A stretch of DNA of 42,514 nucleotides from Burkholderiales bacterium (GTDB lineage: Bacteria > Pseudomonadota > Gammaproteobacteria > Burkholderiales > Burkholderiaceae_C), in the NCBI GenBank assembly GCA_003963005.1, contig RXJW01000058.1, forward strand, positions 1 through 42,514, written 5' to 3'. Made by a program: the position numbers and the translations under genes. The notes beneath the pieces are model-generated. The model made no database searches, was not told the DNA's origin, and saw only the letters and a list, made by a program, of their open reading frames with translations. Each line of letters opens with the position of its first letter. The stretch's first letter is position 1. Below, in pieces: positions 7,609 through 15,279 of this stretch.

Positions 7609-8676
7609 TCAATCGATCCAACGAGCGTGCAAATCTGTTCCGTCGAATACCTGCTTCGGCGGAACGCCAGGATGCGGCTTTTCGCTATGCAGCATATTCC
7701 ACGCCCAAATGAAAAGCCGCAGCTTTCGTAAGCAGATATCGGTCTGGGCGTCGCTCGCTTCATCCGCCGAAGTTAGTGTTTCATAAGGGTTGAAGGCAAA
7801 CTTTAGGTCCCACCCATATTTGCCATTCAAAACGCGTTGCGCGTATTCACTCCGGCAAGTCTCGCCGGTGACCTTCTCAGGCCCTGGCTCTATATGCCAC
7901 AGGACCTCCTCCAATCTACCTATGGCTTCGCTATACAAATTTGAAGGAAAAACATAACGCGCGCCAAGGTGCGAAACGTGATTGAGAAACCTGTGCTCAA
8001 TGAGTTCGAGTAGTGGCTTCGCTACGCCCCGTTGAGTCCAGAAAACCCCTAAAATCAGCATGCAGCGGTAAATGTACAACGACCACTCATGCGCCTCTGA
8101 TGTTCGCCCCTGCACCTTGGAAGACTGACAAAGCAATAGCATCGCCGCTAGCGCATCAGCCGTTCCGAATAACTCGAGGGCTGAGGCTAACTTCTTGATG
8201 GAACCGGTTTTTCTGCTTTGAATTGCGGGCCGCCATCGATTGATCAGCAGGCGCACTTCGGGGTCCAGTTGCTCTTCAAGCTCGGCAAGGACCTTCACAG
8301 AGGAAGGAACCCTTCGCAAGAAGCGCCACAAAACCGAATTGAGTTCTCTGGAGCTACCAGGATATGCCTTGTCTGCGATGTCGACCAGCGAAGCACTGGG
8401 CCGATGTTTGCCGCGCTCATACTTGGACCATTTGTTGCGGTGAAAGCGGAGCCGCTCGTCTGTTTTCCAATAGCCCTCTGGCTCAATGACCTGGCCGACT
8501 GCGTAGGGCGACGCGCTCTTTGAGCGCGTCCGGAGGCATCTGAGCCATGCGACTGTCGCCAGGGCATCGACAACATCGCGCCGCACGGTGACATCGATTT
8601 CCGCACTGGCGTTAAAACCGGTGTGGGCCAAGAACTCAACGAGGGAAAAGCGTTCTGTACCAACGGTTTGGCGCAT
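7609..8676 (-). CDS. Unknown 355-aa protein, atypical base composition
   Basis: The DNA here is visibly poorer in GC than its neighbours, which suggests a separate origin. The soluble, mostly helical product has a segment at about residues 78-105 (RNKWSKYERGKHRPSASL) that resembles the WxxYExGxRxP recognition region of XRE-like helix-turn-helix proteins, followed by a helical body (LYIYRCMLILGVFWTQRG) of unknown fold. No catalytic motif is visible. The start at 8676 faces a divergent small HTH gene across a 107-base gap that must hold both promoters. It may be a regulator, but the family is not recognised. Confidence 0.6.
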   Translation of the reverse strand: MRQTVGTERFSLVEFLAHTGFNASAEIDVTVRRDVVDALATVAWLRCLRTRSKSASPYAVGQVIEPEGYWKTDERLRFHRNKWSKYERGKHRPSASLVDIADKAYPGSSRELNSVLWRFLRRVPSSVKVLAELEEQLDPEVRLLINRWRPAIQSRKTGSIKKLASALELFGTADALAAMLLLCQSSKVQGRTSEAHEWSLYIYRCMLILGVFWTQRGVAKPLLELIEHRFLNHVSHLGARYVFPSNLYSEAIGRLEEVLWHIEPGPEKVTGETCRSEYAQRVLNGKYGWDLKFAFNPYETLTSADEASDAQTDICLRKLRLFIWAWNMLHSEKPHPGVPPKQVFDGTDLHARWID

Positions 8677-8783
8677 TTTTCCGCGAGCACCAGAGGGGTA
8701 AAGTTCGTGGCGATTGTGACTCCTCGACGGCCTGCCTTTCCAGTCCTAGCATCGTCACCGAGCGCAACTGACGCGAGGACGAC

Positions 8784-9059
8784 GTGACGCAAGTGGACTG
8801 CGGCGCACCCGACGCCACCATGACGGAGCATGAATTGCGAGCCCAACTCCTCGAGAGATATGGGCCGGTGCTCGGCGGCGGCGAACTCAGGAAGGTGCTC
8901 GGCTTTTCTACAGCGGGCGCCTTTCGACAGGCGACATTGCGAGGCACCGTACCCGTGCCAACTTTCACTGTCCCGAACCGTCGCGGACGCTTCGCGCTTA
9001 CGCAAGAGGTTGCTCGTTGGCTGTACGAGCGCCGCAGAACTGCAATCGTGCCTGCCTAG
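8784..9059 (+). CDS. Small HTH protein (excisionase/AlpA-like)
   Basis: The 91-residue product has the layout of short winged-helix DNA-binding proteins: a helical N-terminus (HELRAQLLERYGPVLGGGEL), a helix-turn-helix around RKVLGFSTAGAFRQATLRG, a wing with VPNRRGRFALT, and a closing helix VARWLYERRR. This pattern fits AlpA/excisionase or pyocin-activator-like proteins. The GTG at 8784 has GCGAGGAC upstream; an in-frame ATG at 8820 is possible. It is transcribed away from the 355-residue gene, and lies next to a possible attachment-site remnant at 9156-9200, fitting a role in element excision or control. That role is inferred. Confidence 0.6.
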   Translation: MTQVDCGAPDATMTEHELRAQLLERYGPVLGGGELRKVLGFSTAGAFRQATLRGTVPVPTFTVPNRRGRFALTQEVARWLYERRRTAIVPA

Positions 9060-9155
9060 TACTCGCCAGCGCACGACTCACAGAAGGAGCCTCCCCATGC
9101 AGTAAACCTTCACGCGCTCCGACATCACATGTGTCTGGTCGCGACAGAAAGGAAA

Positions 9156-9200
9156 AGGGGTCCCAAGAGTTGCAGCTCGTGGGACCCCTGGTGGAGGTGG
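9156..9200 (-). terminator. Hairpin terminator beside tmRNA 3'-like end
   Basis: Positions 9156-9165 (AGGGGTCCCA) pair perfectly with 9180-9189, with further GAG/CTC pairing inside the loop. Read on the minus strand the stem is followed by TTTTCCTTT, so it is a good rho-independent terminator for minus-strand transcription. Directly upstream on that strand, at 9189-9200, is CCACCTCCACCA, which looks like the 3' end of a tmRNA or tRNA. No T-arm or the rest of an RNA gene is visible, so only a terminal fragment is present. Reading this as an attachment-site remnant is inference. Confidence 0.5.
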
Positions 9201-9324
9201 ACTATCGCTAGATCCGCCATCAGTCTCTTCCTTCCAAGCTCGCGTGTCAAGCAGCGCCGCAGGCGTTGACGGCCAGACTCCATCTGGAACTTTGCTCGCC
9301 ACCCTCCGCGAGCTTGGAGACTGA

Positions 9325-10857
9325 ATGAACAAAATCCGCGACATCCTGCGGCTGGTTCTGACTACGGCACTTTCCGACCGTGAGATTGGTCAAGCCGTAG
9401 CTGTGGCCAAAAACACGGTTAGGCGCTACAGGGTTTTATCAGGCAATAGCGGCCTGCAGTGGCCACATATCAGTAATTTGACCGCGCATGAGCTTGATGA
9501 CCTCATCAACAAGAGAGTCGGCAGTCTCACTACCAAACGCATGCCTGATTTTGCTCACATTCATGAGCAACTTGCTCTTCCGATGGTCACGCTTCAGCTT
9601 CTCTGGGAAGAGTATCGACTTCCTTCACCAGAGGATGCACTGTCGTACTCGCAATTTACGCACCACTACCGACAGTTCAAGGGTCACTTGAAACTGAGTA
9701 TGCGCCAAGTTCACCTGCCTGGCGAGAAGGCGTTTGTGGATTTCAGCGGCAAGCGCCCCTTCTACGTGAATCAGGAAACAGGTGAGAAAGTTTTCGTCGA
9801 GTTATTTGTCGGTGTGCTGGGGTTCTCAAACTTCACATTTGCGCTCGCAGTCGAAAGCCAGAGCTCGCCGGATTGGGTTGAGGCCAACGTTCAGATGCTG
9901 AACTACTTTGGCGGTGTTCCGAGAATTATCGTCCCCGACAACCTGAAAGCGGCAGTCATAAAACCTGGCTCACATTTCAAGCTCAATCGGATCTACTCCG
10001 AGCTCGCCAATCATTACGGGACGGTGATTTTGCCAACCCGGAGCCGCCGCCCTCAAGACAAGGCGAAAGTCGAGGTGTCTGTGCTAATCGCGCAACGGTG
10101 GATATTGGCCAGGCTACGCGCGATGCAGTTTTTTTCACTTGGAGATCTCAACGCTGAAGTGCGCAGGCTTTGCGACGAGCTCAATGTGCGGCCTTTCAAG
10201 AAAATGCCCGGCTGCCGCAAAGACCGTCTCGAACAGGAAGAGCACCCGAAACTTCTCCCACTGCCATCAGATCGGTTCGAGTGGGCCAACTGGACCGCAT
10301 CACTTACCGTGGGTCCCGACTACCACGTGAACGTCGAGCGTGCTTGGTACTCCGTCCCCTTCCATCTGGTCGGCGAGACCGTTGAGGCGCGAGCGGCGCT
10401 GAAGACTATCGAGATCTTTCATCGCGGCTCAAGAGTTGCCACTCACGAGCGCCAAGCCGAGGGGAAGCCCCGGACGGATCCAGCCCACATGCCGCCGCAG
10501 CATCGAGCGTATGCAGAGCGCACGCCCGATCGGCTTCTGGAGTGGGCTCGCTCTGTCGGGGCGAGCACCCTGGCGGTGGTCGAGCATCAGTTCGACCGGC
10601 CCGTGCCAGCGCTCGGTCTCCCAGCATGCGAGTCACTGAAGAAGCTGAGCCGCCAGTATGGCGATGACCGACTCGAACAGGCATGTGAGCGGGCGCTGCA
10701 GATCAAGTCGCCAACGCTCAAGACGGTTCGCTCTCTCCTGAGCACCGGCCGGTATCGCGACGCACATCCTGACGAGCCTCGGCAAGTTGGCTTGCCGCTG
10801 CATCACAACGTTCGCGGCGCCGGGTACTACGCAAACAAGGGTGGCACGTCATGCTGA
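9325..10857 (+). CDS. istA: IS21 transposase IstA
   Basis: IstA (510 residues, normal length for the family) cuts and joins the IS21 ends. The N-terminus holds a helix-turn-helix (LSDREIGQAVAVAKNTVRRY, residues 17-36). The DDE catalytic core follows, with first Asp in KAFVDFSGKRPF, second Asp in IIVPDNLKAAVIKP and the Glu in the helix DKAKVEVSVLIAQRW. A beta-barrel region (VNVERAWYSVPFHL) and a basic C-terminus complete it. The ATG at 9325 has GGAG upstream. It overlaps istB. Confidence 0.95.
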   Translation: MNKIRDILRLVLTTALSDREIGQAVAVAKNTVRRYRVLSGNSGLQWPHISNLTAHELDDLINKRVGSLTTKRMPDFAHIHEQLALPMVTLQLLWEEYRLPSPEDALSYSQFTHHYRQFKGHLKLSMRQVHLPGEKAFVDFSGKRPFYVNQETGEKVFVELFVGVLGFSNFTFALAVESQSSPDWVEANVQMLNYFGGVPRIIVPDNLKAAVIKPGSHFKLNRIYSELANHYGTVILPTRSRRPQDKAKVEVSVLIAQRWILARLRAMQFFSLGDLNAEVRRLCDELNVRPFKKMPGCRKDRLEQEEHPKLLPLPSDRFEWANWTASLTVGPDYHVNVERAWYSVPFHLVGETVEARAALKTIEIFHRGSRVATHERQAEGKPRTDPAHMPPQHRAYAERTPDRLLEWARSVGASTLAVVEHQFDRPVPALGLPACESLKKLSRQYGDDRLEQACERALQIKSPTLKTVRSLLSTGRYRDAHPDEPRQVGLPLHHNVRGAGYYANKGGTSC

Positions 10858-11579
10858 TCAAAAACACAATGGAATCGTTGGCTACGCTCCGTCTTCATGG
10901 CATGGCAGAAGCGTTCGAACGTCAGCGCGCGTCCAGCAGTCTTCAGGATCTGTCCTTCGAGGACAGGTTTTCCATGCTGGTCGATGCCGAAATCTCTCGG
11001 CGCGAGAGCGGGCGCATGGCCCGGCTGCTCAAGTCGGCGCGGCTCAAGGTGTCGGCCACTCCAGAGGATGTCGACTTCCGAGCAGAGCGTGGGCTGGACA
11101 AGAGGAAGTTCAGCACTCTGCTCAACTGTGACTGGATCGGTAAGCAGCATCTCGTCGTGACAGGCCCTACGGGTGTGGGCAAGACTTGGTTGACCTGTGC
11201 TCTTGGGCATCAGGCAATTCGCAAAGGCATGCCGGTGCTGTACCGACGCTTCAGCAAGCTGCTTGAGGAGTTTGAAGTCTGTCGCGCCGATGGAAGCCTG
11301 CCAAAGCTCAGGGCGCAGTTGGCAAAGGCGCGGATGCTGATCATCGACGACTGGGGCCTGACAGCCCTAGGCACACGCCAGCGGCAAGACCTGTTCGATC
11401 TCGTCGACGACTGCCACGGCAACAGCTCATTGGTGCTGACCTCTCAATTGCCCACCGAGAAGTGGCACGACTACATCGGGGATCCGACGATCGCGGATGC
11501 AGTGCTGGACCGAGTTCTTCATGCGGCCCATCAGATTGAGCTGAAGGGCGAATCCATGCGCAAGCAGTCCAAACGTTAG
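10851..11579 (+). CDS. istB: IS21 helper ATPase IstB
   Basis: IstB (242 residues) is the AAA+ ATPase that selects the target and activates IstA. It has Walker A GPTGVGKTWL, Walker B MLIIDDWGL, a sensor-1 region SSLVLTSQLP and an arginine-finger area DAVLDRVLHAAH, in the DnaC-like order. The N-terminal helical domain (LRLHGMAEAFERQ) contacts IstA in this family. Its ATG lies inside the istA end, giving translational coupling. It looks complete. Confidence 0.95.
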   Translation: MLIKNTMESLATLRLHGMAEAFERQRASSSLQDLSFEDRFSMLVDAEISRRESGRMARLLKSARLKVSATPEDVDFRAERGLDKRKFSTLLNCDWIGKQHLVVTGPTGVGKTWLTCALGHQAIRKGMPVLYRRFSKLLEEFEVCRADGSLPKLRAQLAKARMLIIDDWGLTALGTRQRQDLFDLVDDCHGNSSLVLTSQLPTEKWHDYIGDPTIADAVLDRVLHAAHQIELKGESMRKQSKR

Positions 11580-11661
11580 GGTAGGCATTGCCGTTGAGCC
11601 CTCGTCGTCCACGTGCGCGCGAGGGCAATCGTCTCACTGCCTTGATGTTGAACGTGGCAGC

Positions 11662-12045
11662 TCAGCGACGCCGCCGCAGGCGGCGTTGGCGTGAACGCTC
11701 GTAAAGCTGCTTCACATCTGCCCTCAGCTCCAGTTGCTGGCGAAACGATAGGCGCTGGGTAGCCGGGCGCCAAAACTGCTCATTGCCAACCGCGGGCATC
11801 CCGTCCCACGCCATGTCCTCCAGGCGCTGCTCGACCGCATCGGCCCAGGCCCCGATGGGCCCCAGCCGGACCGCGTACGCGGTTCCGACGTGTTCGAGCA
11901 GCGCACCCAGCAGCGCCAAGCGTTGCTCCTCATCAAGACAGAGTTTGCCTTCTGACATCTCAATGCACCCTGGCGGGCCGTCATGTCGCGGCATCTCCTC
12001 TGCGGTCCAGCTTCTGCCCCACAAGCGAATGTCCAGGTCCTTCAT
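11662..12045 (-). CDS. Hypothetical protein with Arg-rich tail
   Basis: The 127-residue product starts MKDLDIRLWGRSW and ends in a strongly basic tail (RSRQRRLRRRR). The central part is helical (EEQRLALLGALLEHVGTAY, WADAVEQRLEDMAWDGM). The basic tail suggests nucleic-acid contact, but no family is recognised. The frame extends upstream to 12174 inside the neighbouring gene; the ATG at 12045 lies 5 bases after the neighbour's stop. The last gene of a three-gene minus-strand set. Confidence 0.55.
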   Translation of the reverse strand: MKDLDIRLWGRSWTAEEMPRHDGPPGCIEMSEGKLCLDEEQRLALLGALLEHVGTAYAVRLGPIGAWADAVEQRLEDMAWDGMPAVGNEQFWRPATQRLSFRQQLELRADVKQLYERSRQRRLRRRR

Positions 12046-12050
12046 CGTGC

Positions 12051-12455
12051 TCAACCTCGGCTGTTGCAGTCGCAGCCTCCGCTGGCTTCGTGCATCTGCG
12101 CCCAGAACTGTGCGCTGATGTCGATGCCAGCTGCCAAACCAAGCTGGGCCGCGCCGTTGCGAATCGCCATGCACTCTAGGGAGCGGCTTTCGGGAGGTCC
12201 CATGAGCACATAGCGGCGGCCCGATGCCGTCGTGACCGCACTAGCAGCCATGTCGAACGCAGCGAGGGCCGACGTCAGGCGCACGACGGCACGACCGGGC
12301 TGGGGGGCTCTGAGCGTGCCGAGGTGAAGCTCGCCGGACGGTGCCTTGATCAGGCGCCAGGATTGGACCTCCATGTTCGGCTCGTCCTGCGCCGCCGGCG
12401 CGTCTCGAACGTTGACGAAAGTGATGCCTGTGCTGCCCGGATCTGCCCCGTTCAC
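12051..12455 (-). CDS. Hypothetical protein, 134 aa
   Basis: The product begins VNGADPGSTGITFVNVRD from a GTG that overlaps the stop of the upstream gene (GTGA), indicating translational coupling. The middle is beta-rich (SWRLIKAPSGELHLGTL, RRYVLMGPPESRSLEC) and the end has paired Cys residues (GGCDCNSRG). Such strings of short beta-rich proteins are common in proteobacterial integrative elements, but no function is known to me. Confidence 0.55.
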   Translation of the reverse strand: MNGADPGSTGITFVNVRDAPAAQDEPNMEVQSWRLIKAPSGELHLGTLRAPQPGRAVVRLTSALAAFDMAASAVTTASGRRYVLMGPPESRSLECMAIRNGAAQLGLAAGIDISAQFWAQMHEASGGCDCNSRG

Positions 12456-12961
12456 GCGCTGACCTTCCGGGTTTTGGCGCGCCGCGGACGCCGGCTGGGT
12501 ATGGTGCGATGGCGCTGACGTGGTTCTGTCGGCTCGATGCGCAGGATGAGGTCTTGCTCGATCGGCTGTTCATGGTCCGGCACCATGCCGCAGTCGAACT
12601 TCTCGCCGACCGTGTCCACAAGCACGATGCTGTGGCCCACGGCCGACCTGCAGCGCCACACCTCGCGGATCTCGCGCGAGGTCCATTGGCCCGTCACCGA
12701 CTGCCAGGCCGGCATCATGCAAACGATGCCTTTCACCTGGTGTGGCTCCATAGTGCTGAGCAGTTCGGCCAGGTCGGTATCCCAGGCAATGCACAGCGTG
12801 CGAGTCATGCTGCAGTCCGGGTGTTCGGCGTCGACGATCTCCACCGACACGAGAAACCAGGGTGCGTGCAGGGTCAGTTCGACGACGCGCCAGTGCTGGC
12901 TGCCTGGATGGGCCAGTTCGGGAGGAAATGAAAACTCGAATTCTGGCTGGGAAACGAACAT
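12452..12961 (-). CDS. Hypothetical protein, 169 aa
   Basis: The start at 12961 (MFVSQPEFEF) was chosen because the upstream extension (to 13129) runs into the divergent regulator gene and loses coding character. The beta-rich middle contains WRVVELTLHAPWFLVSVEIV and GHSIVLVDTVGEK; the C-terminus is very basic (RQRHRTIPSRRPRRAKTRK). It heads the three-gene set and is divergent from the XRE gene at 13098, with an inverted repeat between them. Confidence 0.55.
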   Translation of the reverse strand: MFVSQPEFEFSFPPELAHPGSQHWRVVELTLHAPWFLVSVEIVDAEHPDCSMTRTLCIAWDTDLAELLSTMEPHQVKGIVCMMPAWQSVTGQWTSREIREVWRCRSAVGHSIVLVDTVGEKFDCGMVPDHEQPIEQDLILRIEPTEPRQRHRTIPSRRPRRAKTRKVSA

Positions 12962-13037
12962 TGTCGTTGTTGCCGTGAACACTGATGGGCTCACGGACTC
13001 GATTGTTGAACTCCAGCGAATTGTTCCGACAGCTTGG

Positions 13038-13060
13038 CCATATCCAAATTCTTGATATGG
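13038..13060. promoter_or_regulatory. Inverted repeat between divergent genes (operator candidate)
   Basis: CCATATC at 13038-13044 and GATATGG at 13054-13060 form a perfect 7-bp inverted repeat with a 9-base spacer. It lies between the hypothetical gene starting at 12961 and the XRE regulator starting at 13098, 37 bases upstream of the latter's ATG. The obvious candidate ligand is that XRE protein; this is inferred from position. Confidence 0.4.
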
Positions 13061-13097
13061 CGAAGGGTCAGCTACGGTGCGAAGCTGAGAGATCCCC

Positions 13098-13475
13098 ATG
13101 TTCAAAAGTCTGCATAGCCGCCACAACAAGATCTACCTGGACAAGCTACGTCAGCTGCGGGAATCCCGCCAGCTTCGTCAGGCCGACCTCGGCAAGCTGC
13201 TGGGCCGCAGCCAGGGATGGGTGAGCTACGTCGAATGCGGCGAGACCACCCTCGACATCATCGAACTCCGCCAGTGGCTTGACGCGCTGGACTACAAGTT
13301 CCTTCGTTTCGTCAGGGAACTCGATGCCGAGCTTCGGGAGCTGGAGAAGCTGCGCCTGCGCATCAAGCCGCGTGAGCGGCATTCCCGAGGCGCCTTGCAG
13401 CAGCTCCTTCAATCCATTCCGAGGGAGAAGGCTACCGCCGTGCCGGCACGCATGCGCAAGGGCCACAAGGGCTGA
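13098..13475 (+). CDS. XRE-family transcriptional regulator
   Basis: The 125-residue protein has a Cro/CI-type helix-turn-helix at residues 14-65: LRQLRESRQLRQADLGKLLG, then SQGWVSYVECGETTLDIIEL, with the usual turn and ExGxxxLD signature. The C-terminal half is a Leu/Glu/Arg-rich coiled coil and basic tail (REKATAVPARMRKGHKG). It likely represses its own promoter and the divergent genes. The next gene on the strand starts 7 bases after its stop. Confidence 0.85.
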   Translation: MFKSLHSRHNKIYLDKLRQLRESRQLRQADLGKLLGRSQGWVSYVECGETTLDIIELRQWLDALDYKFLRFVRELDAELRELEKLRLRIKPRERHSRGALQQLLQSIPREKATAVPARMRKGHKG

Positions 13476-13482
13476 CCCCGAG

Positions 13483-13782
13483 ATGACGACACCGGAAGAG
13501 CGCCAGCGCAATTTGGTCTGGGGGCGCGAAACACTGACCGAGCTCGCGCACGATGATGCATTGCCCCTTGCCTGGCGAAGCGAGGCCACGAGCCTGCTCA
13601 ATGACTACCCGCCGTTGGCCCGCCTGCAGCAGGCTGATGCTGACGACCTTTTAGCTCTACAAGCCGAGTTCGTCAAAGTCCTGTCGGAGGCCAGATGGTT
13701 CTTCATGCGCGTGCGCAGCCACGCGTCCAGTACCGAGCAGCGCAGGTATAGCCTGACCGTCGTGCTCAGGCACTTCGCTTGA
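13483..13782 (+). CDS. BPSL0761-like small protein
   Basis: The 99-residue product begins MTTPEERQRNLVWGRETL and continues with LPLAWRSEATSLLNDYPP, the pattern I associate with the BPSL0761 family of Burkholderiales island proteins (MTxPxERxRA-type start, then a helix and a YP turn). No biochemical role is known. The start follows the XRE stop by 7 bases with CCGAG upstream; the frame's longer upstream part overlaps the XRE gene and was excluded. Confidence 0.6.
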   Translation: MTTPEERQRNLVWGRETLTELAHDDALPLAWRSEATSLLNDYPPLARLQQADADDLLALQAEFVKVLSEARWFFMRVRSHASSTEQRRYSLTVVLRHFA

Positions 13783-13800
13783 GTGGGCACCGCCGTCCAG

Positions 13801-14094
13801 TCAATGGCTGTCGTCGGCGTCGTCAGGCCGCAACAGACCTGGAAGCTGGTTGCTACGGATGCGCTTGTCCAGGCGCTTCACGAATTTCTCTAGGGTCGTG
13901 CCGCAGGCTTGGCACCACAGCGCCAGTTCGAACACATCCAGGCGCCGCTTCCCCGACTCGGCGCGGCTGACTAGGTCCTGGCCAATGCCGAGTTCGGCCG
14001 CCAACGCGCGCTGATTCCAGCCTTTGCGCTTCCTCAGTTCCTGGAGCTCTTCCAGCAGGAAAGCGTATTTCTCGTTGTGAAGCGGGCTTCTCAT
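13801..14094 (-). CDS. XRE-family transcriptional regulator
   Basis: The 97-residue protein is a single Cro/CI helix-turn-helix: LQELRKRKGWNQRALAAELG, GIGQDLVSRAESGKRRLDVF, with C-terminal helix EKFVKRLDKRIR. It is convergent with the BPSL0761-like gene and faces a 239-base spacer upstream that must contain its promoter. The target is unknown; it could control the membrane protein and defence genes on the same strand. Confidence 0.8.
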   Translation of the reverse strand: MRSPLHNEKYAFLLEELQELRKRKGWNQRALAAELGIGQDLVSRAESGKRRLDVFELALWCQACGTTLEKFVKRLDKRIRSNQLPGLLRPDDADDSH

Positions 14095-14333
14095 CCAGCA
14101 GCGGTTGCCTATGCAGCCGTGCAGGATCAGAGAGATGTCTAAATATGGGAAAACGCCATCAAACCGGTCGCCTTGGCGGGGACCAGCTACCGAGTGTCGG
14201 GTGGCGTGCCGTGACGTTTAGACGCGCCGTCCGTCTCGCGACTACCAACCCTAGCGGTTTTCCGCCGTGAGTACGAGGCGCTGTGTCGGAACCGGATGCT
14301 GGACGCTGAGCTCGCAGTAGATGAGATGCCTGG

Positions 14334-15032
14334 CTACTTGGTCTGAGGAGCTGGCGCCGATGGCGGCGGCGGTGCGGGCCGAATTGGGGCGCTGGGCACG
14401 ATGCCGGGCGACGGTAGGCCGCGGCGGTCGGGAACAGTGTTGGAAGGTTGCGGAAGATTCTTCACTTCGTGGGCCCTTTGCAGGTTGATCGCGACAAACA
14501 AGGTGGTCAACGAGACGCCGGCGATGAAGCTGGCGCCGGAGGCACGGTTCATCCAGATCACAAACTGGTCCCAAGGATTGGGTTTGTCGTGAGCCTCTCC
14601 GCGCCGGTAGTGGCCCTCGGCAATAGCCTGTTGGAACTCCTGCGCCCGCATGCTGGCGAGAAAGGACAACATGGTGATCACCGTGGCGGCCGTCAGGAGC
14701 CCCCACGAGGCATAGAGCATCCACGCGCTCAACGCCTGCCCGATAGGGATGAAATCCTTCAAGAATGCCAGCGAGACGGCCAGGCCGCTCGTGGACAGGG
14801 TGAGGACCGACTTGTCGAAGTTCTCGGAGGCGGAAACCTGGCGTTTGCGCACCTCTGCCGTGAAGTCGGCCAACAGTTTCTCGCTCTGGTCGCTCGGAAC
14901 AAAGGGGGCCTTGCCACACTCTGCCGTATCGACAGCCGGGACAGGTGCCGTCGCTGGCATAGTGGACGGCTTGATCCGCTCGCGAGTGAACTTCAGACGC
15001 TGCCGCGCCGAATCCAGATGACCCACGCTCAC
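14334..15032 (-). CDS. Membrane protein with proline-rich tail
   Basis: The 232-residue product has three likely membrane helices: about residues 77-96 (LSTSGLAVSLAFLKDFI), 103-125 (SAWMLYASWGLLTAATVITM) and 166-185 (GASFIAGVSLTTLFVAINL). The C-terminus is a Pro-rich tail (APIRPAPPPPSAPAPQ). The GTG at 15032 overlaps the stop of a short Pro-rich frame (GTGA); an ATG at 14960 is an alternative. It lies 247 bases downstream of the Abi_C-like gene on the same strand, so it could be a membrane component or simply an unrelated gene. Confidence 0.6.
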   Translation of the reverse strand: MSVGHLDSARQRLKFTRERIKPSTMPATAPVPAVDTAECGKAPFVPSDQSEKLLADFTAEVRKRQVSASENFDKSVLTLSTSGLAVSLAFLKDFIPIGQALSAWMLYASWGLLTAATVITMLSFLASMRAQEFQQAIAEGHYRRGEAHDKPNPWDQFVIWMNRASGASFIAGVSLTTLFVAINLQRAHEVKNLPQPSNTVPDRRGLPSPGIVPSAPIRPAPPPPSAPAPQTK

Positions 15033-15190
15033 TTTGGCGCTGGTGCGGGGGCCGGTGGCGGGGGCGAGCGCGGAATGATCGCCGGCGACGTCACGCCTCC
15101 GTTGGGCTTAGGCGAGAACGTCTGCGGGCGGTTGCCTAAAGGCGGAATGGACGGACGTTGTGCCAAGCGCTGCCCCTCTGGATTTATCAC
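15029..15190 (-). CDS. Short proline-rich frame (doubtful)
   Basis: A 53-codon frame starts at GTG 15188-15190 and ends overlapping the next gene's GTG. Its end (PRSPPPPAPAPAPK) resembles the tail of the membrane protein that follows (RPAPPPPSAPAPQTK). It has no ribosome site. It may be a duplicated and decayed 3' end rather than a gene. An imperfect palindrome (CACAC, CTA, loop, TAG, GTGTG) sits at about 15187-15208 over its start. Confidence 0.25.
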   Translation of the reverse strand: MINPEGQRLAQRPSIPPLGNRPQTFSPKPNGGVTSPAIIPRSPPPPAPAPAPK

Positions 15191-15279
15191 ACTCTAAATT
15201 CTAGGTGTGCTCGGCCAGCCGCTAGCGCCCTGTTTCTGGTGACGCCGGCCGAGTTACAACCTTGGCAAGTAGGGTCGCC

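Larger units (their letters stand above)
9325..11579 (+). mobile_element. IS21-family element (coding part only)
   Basis: istA and istB overlap by 7 bases, the standard IS21 layout. Only the coding span is given. I searched the flanks 9060-9324 and 11580-11661 for matching terminal inverted repeats starting TG and ending CA and did not find a convincing pair, so the ends and target duplication are not determined. The genes are intact, and the DNA is less GC-rich than the surrounding island genes. Confidence 0.85.

Noticed and set aside
9189..9200. Full tmRNA or tRNA gene
   Set aside because: Only a 12-base 3'-end-like sequence is present; no T-arm, D-arm or resume frame could be found next to it.
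9060..9324. Search for the left end of the IS21 element
   Set aside because: No sequence here pairs convincingly with the DNA after istB at 11580-11661, so no ends were called.
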